A stretch of 5,939 nucleotides of DNA from Pseudomonadota bacterium (lineage in GTDB: Bacteria > Desulfobacterota > Desulfovibrionia > Desulfovibrionales > Desulfovibrionaceae), in assembly GCA_023417745.1 (NCBI GenBank), contig JAEZEM010000077.1, forward strand, positions 1 through 5,939, in the 5' to 3' direction. This document shows, piece by piece, positions 1 through 5,913 of the stretch (within the stretch, counting starts at the first letter, position 1; each line of letters opens with the position of its first letter). Position numbers and translations under genes: made by a program. The notes beneath the pieces were generated by a model. It was given only the letters and a program-made list of their open reading frames with translations, ran no database searches and was not told where the DNA came from.

Positions 1-28
1 GGCCCCCAGACCCCCCAGTTGAAGACAA

Positions 29-48
29 GGGGTAAAGGGGGGGGCGGG
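29..48 (+). other. G-tract run, possible G-quadruplex motif
   Basis: Four or more runs of at least three G occur with very short loops: GGGG, TAAA, then eight G, one C, then GGG. More G runs follow up to about position 68. This matches the usual G-quadruplex sequence pattern on the plus strand. It lies in the gene-free stretch 1-135, downstream of the minus-strand lipoprotein gene and past its terminator. In such GC-rich DNA it may be compositional, and no function is implied. Confidence 0.35.
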
Positions 49-135
49 ACGAGGAGGTGGGCGTGGGCAGAGACTGGCGGTCCGGTTTGCTGAGGCCGGG
101 CCGTCGCAGCCTTGAGACCACGGCCCCCGAATCCC

Positions 136-175
136 AAAGAAAAAAATCCCCGGCCGAAGGTTTCGGCCGGGGATT
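136..175 (-). terminator. Rho-independent terminator of the lipoprotein gene
   Basis: Positions 145-158 and 162-175 form a perfect 14-base-pair stem with a three-base loop (159-161). Read on the minus strand, the stem is followed by seven T, one C and three T (146 down to 136). This is the classic intrinsic terminator arrangement. The stem starts two bases after the TAA stop of the minus-strand gene, so it clearly serves that gene. On the plus strand the A-run precedes the hairpin and no U-tract follows, so it should act in one direction only. Confidence 0.93.
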
Positions 176-177
176 CG

Positions 178-960
178 TTATTGCGGACTGGCGGGCGAGG
201 CGGCCGGAGACGGCTGGCTTATTGCCGCCTTTTTCGGCGCGGCCGGGGAAGCGGGAGCGGTTGGGGCTGACTGCGGCCCGGAAGCGGCCGGGGGATTGGC
301 GTCCGGTTTCTTCGGTGCCGCTGGCGCAGCTTGGCCCGCCGGCTTCTTCGGCGCGGCCCCAGCCGGCGGCACGGCCGGACGCGCCGACTTGGCGCAGGCC
401 GCCGCCGCGGCCCGGTATTCCTTGAAGGCGTCGCCGAAAGCCGGGTCCTTGACCATGGACAGGCGGTAATAATCCAGCGCCTGGACGCACTGCCCGGCCT
501 GCATGGCGATGTTGCCGAGGTAGTAGTAGGTCTGCGGATTGGTCGACTTGAGTTCGGCCGCCTTGCCCAGGGCTTCCTTGGCCTCGGGCCGGCGGCCCTG
601 GCCGTAGCGCAGGATGCCCAGCGCCTCCAGGGGACGCGGATTGCCCGGCTCCAGGGACGACGCCTTGGCCAGGGCCGCTTCGGCCCGGTCGGGCTGGCCC
701 TGTTTGGCGCGACAAAGCCCGAGCAGCAAAAACGTCTCCCCGGACTGGGGCAGCTCGCGGGTCAGGCTTTCCAGCTCCGGCAAAGCCCGAGCGCAATCCC
801 CGGCAAGCACGGCCTGGCGGGCCGCGTCCAGGCGTTGGCCGGTTGTGGGCGCAGGCGCGGACGCGGGCGACGGCGGACTCGGCTGTTTCTGGCAGGCCGT
901 CGCAAGCCCCAGGCACAGGGCCAGGCAGGCGACGGTCAGACGACAGGCGTGGCGCGGCAT
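178..960 (-). CDS. TPR-repeat lipoprotein with Pro/Ala/Lys-rich tail
   Basis: 260-residue predicted envelope lipoprotein. Residues 1-22 look like a lipoprotein signal peptide: a basic start (MPRHACR), a hydrophobic core, then LATAC with Cys23 as the likely lipidated residue. The lipobox is acceptable rather than ideal. Residues 24-40 are a Pro/Ser/Ala linker. About four TPR-like repeats follow (roughly 43-72, 75-106, 109-140, 143-174) with typical A/G/Y/P positions, as in YYYLGNIAMQAG and ALDYY. A capping helix runs to about 190. The tail (191-260) is low-complexity Pro/Ala/Lys with three PKK motifs at 204, 216 and 242. The start at 960 was chosen because AGGGGAG sits seven bases upstream and the signal peptide begins there; the frame stays open to 1275 but that extension lacks protein character. 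The gene has its own promoter and terminator, so it is monocistronic. TPR lipoproteins usually act as protein-binding scaffolds; the partner here is unknown. The +2 residue is Gln, which does not signal inner-membrane retention by the E. coli rule. Confidence 0.9.
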   Translation of the reverse strand: MPRHACRLTVACLALCLGLATACQKQPSPPSPASAPAPTTGQRLDAARQAVLAGDCARALPELESLTRELPQSGETFLLLGLCRAKQGQPDRAEAALAKASSLEPGNPRPLEALGILRYGQGRRPEAKEALGKAAELKSTNPQTYYYLGNIAMQAGQCVQALDYYRLSMVKDPAFGDAFKEYRAAAAACAKSARPAVPPAGAAPKKPAGQAAPAAPKKPDANPPAASGPQSAPTAPASPAAPKKAAISQPSPAASPASPQ

Positions 961-967
961 GGCAAAA

Positions 968-974
968 CTCCCCT
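968..974 (-). promoter_or_regulatory. Ribosome binding site of the lipoprotein gene
   Basis: On the minus strand AGGGGAG lies seven bases (TTTTGCC) before the ATG at 960. This is a strong Shine-Dalgarno sequence. It fixes the start at 960 rather than at upstream in-frame codons. Confidence 0.85.
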
Positions 975-1031
975 GCGGCGGCCCGCCCGGCGAGCGTCCG
1001 CCAATATCCTGTAAACTCTTCGTGTAGCGGG

Positions 1032-1061
1032 ATGATACGCGCCCGCCTTCCAGCCTGTCAA
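1032..1061 (-). promoter_or_regulatory. Sigma70-type promoter of the lipoprotein gene
   Basis: Read on the minus strand there is a perfect -35 box TTGACA (1061-1056), an 18-base spacer and a -10 box TATCAT (1037-1032, five of six matches). Transcription would begin near 1025, giving a leader of about 65 bases before the ATG at 960. A 5-base inverted repeat, GCGGG (1027-1031) and CCCGC (1042-1046), brackets the -10 box. It might be an operator half-site pair but could be chance at this base composition. Confidence 0.75.
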
Positions 1062-1090
1062 CTTTTCGTGGATCGCGCTCGAAGCCCGGC

Positions 1091-1119
1091 TTGACGCCTA
1101 TTCCCGACCAACGTAGAGA
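1091..1119 (+). promoter_or_regulatory. Candidate sigma70-type promoter of the kinase-cyclase operon
   Basis: TTGACG (1091-1096) is a five-of-six match to the -35 consensus. It is followed by 17 bases and TAGAGA (1114-1119), a weak -10. The region after it (AATAAAAGATTA) is the most AT-rich stretch of the intergenic region, which favours melting there. Transcription would start near 1126, leaving about 75 bases before the ATG at 1202. The weak -10 suggests that an activator could be needed. I saw no convincing sigma54 (-24/-12) site in this region. Confidence 0.45.
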
Positions 1120-1169
1120 ATAAAAGATTACATCCATCCCGGCAACTTCAGGCCACGGAGCCAGCCAGC

Positions 1170-1250
1170 ATGTCCAGGTCGTCGCAAAAGGACTCGCGCG
1201 GATGCGCTCCCGGCCCCATCGCCGTTGCCCGGCCAAGGCGGCTTCCATGA
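1170..1250 (+). other. Possible 26-codon leader ORF upstream of the kinase
   Basis: An ATG at 1170 has GGAG (1157-1160) nine bases upstream. It opens a 26-codon frame beginning MSRSSQKDSR and ending RPRRLP, with its TGA at 1248-1250. That stop overlaps a second in-frame ATG of the kinase gene at 1247 in an ATGA arrangement, as in translational coupling. The peptide is basic and Ser/Arg/Pro-rich and resembles nothing I know. It overlaps the first 15 codons of the longer kinase reading, so both cannot be the main product of this stretch. It may be chance. Confidence 0.2.
1186..1192 (+). promoter_or_regulatory. Ribosome binding site for the kinase start at 1202
   Basis: AAAAGGA lies nine bases before the ATG at 1202. 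The competing in-frame ATG at 1247 has only AAGGCGG (1235-1241) five bases upstream. The better site favours 1202 as the start, giving 1119 residues. The alternative would give 1104 residues starting MTMPPPP and would lose only a basic, cytoplasmic N-terminal stretch. Confidence 0.55.
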
Positions 1251-4200
1251 CCATGCCCCCGCCGCCGGCCGACACGCTTTACGAACCGGCCTTTTCCCCG
1301 CGCGCCGACCTGATCCTCATGGCTGCCCTGCTGGCGGTCCTGGCCGGGCTTGGCTGGTTCAACCGCCCGTTGTTCGCGGCGGCCTCCAACCTGTCCTGCA
1401 TGGTGGCCGGCGCCGCCACGTTTCTGGTCATCTGGAACGCCAGACGGCAAGTCGAACAGGGATTTTTCCTGGTGCTCGGCATGGCCTTTCTGGCCGCGTC
1501 CGCCCTAAGCGGCGTCCGGCTGGCCCTGCTCGCCCTGCCGGAGCTTGCCCTGGGCGACTTTCGCGCCGGCCTGCACGCCGTCAGCCAGCTCACCCTGGCT
1601 GCCGGACTGGCCGGCGGGATCTGGTTCACGCGCGGCCGCCCGTTGTCCATGCCGGCCGCCGGGGCCTGCCTGATCGGACTGACCATCAGCCTGACCCTGG
1701 CCCTGCTGCCCCTGGGCTACCTCGACGCCTGGGGACTGGCCGGCCCCGGCGCGGCGAACTGGCGAGGCTTGGCCGGCGTCGCCGCCCGAAGTCTGGCGGC
1801 GGTCCTGTTTCTGACGGCCGGCGCGGGCATCTGGCGCGACCGCCAGGCCATACCGCCGGTTCTGGCCTGGCTTCTGGCCGGCTCCATGGCCGCCCTGGCC
1901 GTCGCCGGCCTGGCCCAGGCCCTGTTCGGCGGCGACAGCGTGGCCGGCCTGCTGCTCGAAGTGCTGGGCTATGCCCTTAGTTGCCAAGCCATCGTGGTGG
2001 TGGGCATCAACCGACCGTCGCAACTGCTGTTCCAGGAGATCAACCGCCGCGAGCAGGAACTCACCGGCCGCATGGTGCGCTTAAGCGCCCAGGCCCGGGC
2101 CATTTTCGATCTCGGCGGCGCGCCCTCTCTGGAAAGCGGGGAGTTCACGGCCTTTGCCGCCGCCCTGCTCCACCGGGCCATGGCCGTGCTGGGCGTCGCC
2201 CGGGCCGGCATCTGGCGTTTTTCCCCGAACCACGACCGCCTCGCCTGTCTCATGGGCCAGGGCACGGCCCGGGCCGACGAGGGCCTGTCCCTCGACTGCG
2301 CCGCCTATCCCGACTATTTCGCGGCCCTGGTCCACGAGCGGGTCATCGTGGCCGACAACGCCGCCACCGCCCCGCTGACCCGGGCCTTTCACGAAGGCTA
2401 TCTCAAAAACCGCGACATCGCCGCCCTGCTCGACGCCCCGTTCCGCTTCGCCGGACGCACGGCCGGGGTGCTGTGCCTGGAGCACCTGGGCCAGCCCCGC
2501 CGCTGGTCCGACGACGAAATCGCCTTTGCCGGCTCGCTTTCGGACATGCTGAGCCTGGCCCTGGAAAGCGCTGAACGCCGCCGAGCCGCCCGGGAACTGG
2601 CCGAGAGCGAACAGCGCCTGCGCACCTTGCTTGACGCCATGCCCGACCCGGTCTGCTTCAAGGACGCCGCCGGCCGCTGGATCGTGGCCAACCAGGCCCA
2701 GGTCGAGGCTTACGGCCTGGCCGGGCTGGACTGGCAGGGCCGCACCGACCAGGAACTGGCCAGGCTGCCCGGCCTTGATCCCGATGTCTTTACGACCGAG
2801 ACCGAAGCCGACGCCCGGGCCTGGGCCAGACGCGCGGTCACGGTTTACGGCTTTTCCATGGCCACCGCAGCCGGGACCATGCGCCATTTCGACGTGACCA
2901 AAGCGCCGCTTTTCCATGCCGACGGTTCGCCCCGGGGCCTGGTCGCCTTGTCCCGAGACATCACCGCCTACCGCGACGCCCTGGCCCGGCTGCGCGAAAC
3001 CAACGCCGAGCTGGAGGCCATCTACAACGAGACTTCCGACGGCCTGATCATTGCCGACGCCGCAGCCCAGTCCATGGTGCGGGTCAATGCCGCCGCCTGC
3101 CGCATGTTCGGCTACGCCGCCCCGGAAATGGCTGGCCTGCCGCCCTGCGAGCTGCACCCGCCCGAGGAGCGTGAGGCGGCCCGGCGACGCTTCGCCGACA
3201 TCGCCGCCGGCAGCCGCCGGCTCCAGGAAAACGTGGCCTGCCTGCGCCGGGACGGCGCAATCTTTCACGCCGACATCTCGGCCCAGCCCGTCACCTATGG
3301 CGGCCGCTCGGCCATCCTGGCCTTTTTCCGCGACATCTCCGAACGCCGGGCCGGCGAGGAACGCCTGCGCCTGTCCGAGGATCGCTTCCGCAAGGTCTTC
3401 AACAGCACCTACGACGCCATCTTCCTCCACGACCAGGACGGGGCCGTCATCGACGTCAACGACAAGGCCCTGGAGCTTTTTGGCCTGCGCCGCGACGAGC
3501 TGCCCGCCATTCGCATCACCCGCGACCTGTCCGCCCCGGACATGCCCCAGGCCTGGCTGACCGCCGTCTGGCGCGATGCCCTGGCCGGCGCGGAGCGCTT
3601 TTTCGAATGGAAGGCCAGGCGTCCCCATGACGAAAGCCTGATTGACGTCGAAATCTACCTGCGCCGCATTCTGGTCGGTTCCGGTTACCTGATCCTGGCC
3701 AACATGCGCGACGTCACCGAAAGAAAACGTGTCACGGCCGCCCTGGCCGCCCGCCAGGAGGAGGTCTCGGCGCTCAACCGCGACCTGGCCCGCCGGGTGC
3801 GCGAAGAGACCGAGAAAAACCGGCAAAAGGACATTCTGCTTTTAAACCGCACCCGTCTGGCCGCCATGGGCGAGATGATCGGCAACATCGCCCACCAGTG
3901 GCGGCAGCCCTTGAACGCCCTGAGCATCCTTTTGGCCAACCTGCGCTTCGAATATGAGGCCGTGTGCCAGGACACCCCGGCTCTGGAGACTGCCCACCGG
4001 CAGGCCTACGACATCCTGCGCCGCATGTCGGCCACCATCGACGACTTCCGGGACTTCTTCAAACCCGGCCGGGAGCCCGAGCCCTTCCACGTGATCGCAG
4101 CCATAAGCGACGCCCTGCTCCTAATCGACGCCAGCCTGGCCCAGCACGGCATCACGGTGCGCTTCACCGCCCGCCATGACCCGGTGGCCCAGGGACTGCG

Positions 4201-4561
4201 CGGCGAATTCGCCCAGGTGGCGCTCAATCTCCTGAGCAACGCCAAGGACGCCATCCTGGCCAGGAATCCCGCCCGGGGCCGCATCGACATCCGGGTCACC
4301 AAGCGCCTGGGCCGGGCCGTGGTGGCCGTGGCCGACAACGGCGGCGGCATCCCCCCGGACATCATCGACCGGATTTTCGATCCCTACTACACCACCAAAG
4401 CCAGCCAGGACGGCACCGGCCTTGGCCTTTACATGTCGCGCATCATCATAGCCGAACACATGGGCGGCACGCTCGCCGTCGCCAACCGGGCCGAAGGCGC
4501 CCGGTTCGTCGCCAGCCTGCCCCTGGCTCCCAACGCCGCCCGGACCGGAGAAACCCCATGA
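1202..4561 (+). CDS. Membrane hybrid-input sensor histidine kinase (8TM-GAF-PAS-PAS-PAS-HATPase)
   Basis: 1119-residue sensor kinase expected in the inner membrane. Residues 35-268 form about eight hydrophobic segments (near 35-55, 58-79, 87-112, 122-142, 150-175, 190-210, 217-241, 246-268). Arg-rich loops at 80-83, 144-146 and 212-214 fit a cytoplasmic N-terminus, and the periplasmic loops are short. The module loosely resembles MASE3-type sensors, but I am not sure of the family. A GAF domain spans about 298-457 (AGVLCLEHLG, RRWSDDEIAFA). Three PAS domains follow at about 470-590, 600-715 and 724-842, each ending in a PAC-like motif (SRDITAYR, FRDISERR, MRDVTERK). A coiled coil (843-885) leads to the H-box IAHQWRQPLNAL with phospho-acceptor His898. 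The HATPase domain has the N-box (N1009, N1013), G1 (DNGGG, from D1045), F-box (FDPYYTTK) and G2 (GTGLGL). All ATP-binding motifs are intact. No HAMP or receiver domain is visible. The gene overlaps the next one by four bases, so the downstream REC-PAS-GGDEF protein is the likely phosphate acceptor. The signal sensed is unknown. The start is uncertain between 1202 and 1247. Confidence 0.93.
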   Translation: MRSRPHRRCPAKAASMTMPPPPADTLYEPAFSPRADLILMAALLAVLAGLGWFNRPLFAAASNLSCMVAGAATFLVIWNARRQVEQGFFLVLGMAFLAASALSGVRLALLALPELALGDFRAGLHAVSQLTLAAGLAGGIWFTRGRPLSMPAAGACLIGLTISLTLALLPLGYLDAWGLAGPGAANWRGLAGVAARSLAAVLFLTAGAGIWRDRQAIPPVLAWLLAGSMAALAVAGLAQALFGGDSVAGLLLEVLGYALSCQAIVVVGINRPSQLLFQEINRREQELTGRMVRLSAQARAIFDLGGAPSLESGEFTAFAAALLHRAMAVLGVARAGIWRFSPNHDRLACLMGQGTARADEGLSLDCAAYPDYFAALVHERVIVADNAATAPLTRAFHEGYLKNRDIAALLDAPFRFAGRTAGVLCLEHLGQPRRWSDDEIAFAGSLSDMLSLALESAERRRAARELAESEQRLRTLLDAMPDPVCFKDAAGRWIVANQAQVEAYGLAGLDWQGRTDQELARLPGLDPDVFTTETEADARAWARRAVTVYGFSMATAAGTMRHFDVTKAPLFHADGSPRGLVALSRDITAYRDALARLRETNAELEAIYNETSDGLIIADAAAQSMVRVNAAACRMFGYAAPEMAGLPPCELHPPEEREAARRRFADIAAGSRRLQENVACLRRDGAIFHADISAQPVTYGGRSAILAFFRDISERRAGEERLRLSEDRFRKVFNSTYDAIFLHDQDGAVIDVNDKALELFGLRRDELPAIRITRDLSAPDMPQAWLTAVWRDALAGAERFFEWKARRPHDESLIDVEIYLRRILVGSGYLILANMRDVTERKRVTAALAARQEEVSALNRDLARRVREETEKNRQKDILLLNRTRLAAMGEMIGNIAHQWRQPLNALSILLANLRFEYEAVCQDTPALETAHRQAYDILRRMSATIDDFRDFFKPGREPEPFHVIAAISDALLLIDASLAQHGITVRFTARHDPVAQGLRGEFAQVALNLLSNAKDAILARNPARGRIDIRVTKRLGRAVVAVADNGGGIPPDIIDRIFDPYYTTKASQDGTGLGLYMSRIIIAEHMGGTLAVANRAEGARFVASLPLAPNAARTGETP
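4547..4550 (+). promoter_or_regulatory. Ribosome binding site of the diguanylate cyclase gene
   Basis: GGAG lies seven bases before the ATG at 4558, inside the last codons of the kinase gene. With the ATGA overlap it supports coupled translation of the two genes. It also supports this start over the internal Met17 codon at 4606, which lacks a good upstream site. Confidence 0.75.
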
Positions 4562-5850
4562 CGCCCCCCAAACGTTCGCCCGAGGGCCTTCGCGGCCTGC
4601 GCGCCATGCACATCCTGGTGGTGGAAGACGACCAGTTCACCCGGGAACAACTCAGTCTCCTGCTCTCGCGCTTCTCCGCCCGCGTCAGCACCGCCGCCGA
4701 CGGCATGGAGGGTCTCGACGCCTTCAAGTACAACCGCCCCGACATCGTCATCACCGACATCAACATGCCCCGGCTTTCCGGCCTGGACATGGCCCAGGCC
4801 ATCAAGGCCATGGACCCGTCCGTGCCGATCATCCTGGTCACGGCCCACAGCGACGCCAAATTCTTCCTGCGCTCCATCGACATCAACATCGACGGCTACG
4901 TGGTCAAACCCGTGGATGCCGACAACTTGCTGACCCTGCTCAGCAAACAGGCCGCCCTGCTGGCCGAAGCGCGGGCCGCCGAGGCCAGGGCCGGCATGTT
5001 CCGCTTCATCCTCGACATCAATCCCAACTTCATATTGACCCTGGGCGGCGACAGCCTGGACTACGTCAACCGCACCTTTCTCGATTTCCTCGGCGCGCCC
5101 GATCTGGCCGCCTTGCGCAACAGCCGTCACGCCGGCCGCGTGCTGGAACTCGACGGCCGGACTTTCGATCCGGCCGACCTGTCCTGGACCAGACTCCTTG
5201 ACCAGCGCGAAGGCCGCACCCACCAGGCCGTCTTCGCCCCGCCTCCGGCCAGCGCCGAAGCCGAGCGCACCTTCCTCGTCTCGGCCGTGGCATTCCCCGA
5301 ACTCGACCGCACCATCATCACCTTCACCGACATCACGCCCCTGGCCGAGGAACGGCGCATGCTGCGCATCCGAGCCGCGACCGACGCGCTCACCGGCATC
5401 GCCAACCGAGCCGGACTGGCCGAGGCCCTGGAGCGGGAATTCCACCGCAGCCAACGCCATGCCGCGCCCTTAAGCGTCATCATCTTCGACATCGACCACT
5501 TTAAAAACGTCAACGACGCCTACGGCCACCCGGCCGGCGACGCCGTGCTGGCCGAGCTGACCCGGCTGGTGGCGACCCACGTGCGCGACCACGACACCTT
5601 TGGCCGCTACGGCGGCGAGGAATTCCTCATCATCGCCCCGGAGATCGACATGGCCGAAGCGGCCAGGCTGGCCGAGCGCCTGCGCGCCGACGTGGCCCGG
5701 CATCGCTTCCCGGCCGTAGGGAGCCTGACGTGCAGCTTCGGCGTCACCGCCGACGGTCCCGGCGACAGCCCCGACAGCCTCGTCGCTCGGGCCGACGCCG
5801 CTTTGTACGTCGCCAAGCAAAGCGGCCGCGACCGCGTCGTGGCGCGGTAA
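4558..5850 (+). CDS. Response regulator diguanylate cyclase (REC-PAS-GGDEF)
   Basis: 430-residue cytoplasmic protein that should make cyclic di-GMP from two GTP when its receiver domain is phosphorylated. The REC domain (about 17-130) has the acidic pair E23/D24, phospho-acceptor D67 in DIVITDINMP, switch T95 and K117 (VVKP). A helical linker (131-147) leads to a divergent PAS-like domain (about 148-262: FILDINPNFIL, YVNRTFLDFLGA, ending ITFTDITPLAEER). The GGDEF domain (about 270-430) opens with DALTGIANR. It contains FDIDHFKNVNDAYGHPAGD and the active-site signature GGEEF (352-356), a functional variant of GGDEF. An RxxD inhibitory site (R343 to D346) sits exactly five residues before the signature, so product feedback inhibition is expected. 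No EAL or HD-GYP phosphodiesterase domain is present. The start ATG overlaps the kinase stop (ATGA). PleD and WspR are receiver-cyclases of related type but lack the PAS insertion seen here. Catalysis and partnership with the kinase are inferred from motifs and gene order. Confidence 0.94.
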   Translation: MTPPKRSPEGLRGLRAMHILVVEDDQFTREQLSLLLSRFSARVSTAADGMEGLDAFKYNRPDIVITDINMPRLSGLDMAQAIKAMDPSVPIILVTAHSDAKFFLRSIDINIDGYVVKPVDADNLLTLLSKQAALLAEARAAEARAGMFRFILDINPNFILTLGGDSLDYVNRTFLDFLGAPDLAALRNSRHAGRVLELDGRTFDPADLSWTRLLDQREGRTHQAVFAPPPASAEAERTFLVSAVAFPELDRTIITFTDITPLAEERRMLRIRAATDALTGIANRAGLAEALEREFHRSQRHAAPLSVIIFDIDHFKNVNDAYGHPAGDAVLAELTRLVATHVRDHDTFGRYGGEEFLIIAPEIDMAEAARLAERLRADVARHRFPAVGSLTCSFGVTADGPGDSPDSLVARADAALYVAKQSGRDRVVAR

Positions 5851-5913
5851 CCAATCGCCGCAAGCAGCCCCCGCCTCTCCTCCAGCCACACCGGCCGCGC
5901 CTGCCCCAGACAG

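Noticed and set aside
57..425. Plus-strand open frame (122 codons) crossing the terminator
   Set aside because: It runs through the terminator hairpin and the 3' end of the lipoprotein gene. Its product is Arg/Pro-rich low complexity with no domain.
331..1014. Plus-strand open frame (227 codons) opposite the lipoprotein gene
   Set aside because: The minus-strand gene has a signal peptide, TPR repeats, a promoter, an RBS and a terminator. The plus frame is Arg/Gly-rich with no recognisable protein features.
961..1201. c-di-GMP riboswitch or other structured leader before the operon
   Set aside because: I looked for one because the operon makes c-di-GMP, but saw no conserved riboswitch core. 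The leader from the likely start site is only about 75 bases. A covariance-model search would settle it.
961..1275. N-terminal extension of the lipoprotein to the first in-frame ATG at 1275
   Set aside because: The extension crosses the near-consensus promoter and has no protein character. The signal peptide and strong RBS place the start at 960.
2081..3826. Long minus-strand open frame (581 codons) inside the kinase gene
   Set aside because: It is antisense to clear GAF and PAS coding sequence. Its translation is Gly/Gln/Val-rich without domains, as expected from third-position G/C bias on the real strand.
4429..5460. Minus-strand open frame (343 codons) opposite the cyclase gene
   Set aside because: It is antisense to the REC-PAS-GGDEF gene with its intact motifs, and its own product is low-complexity.
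4558..5850. GGEEF read as a degenerate, inactive GGDEF
   Set aside because: GGEEF is an accepted active variant, and the other conserved residues (FDIDHFKNVND, GHPAGD, RxxD) are present.
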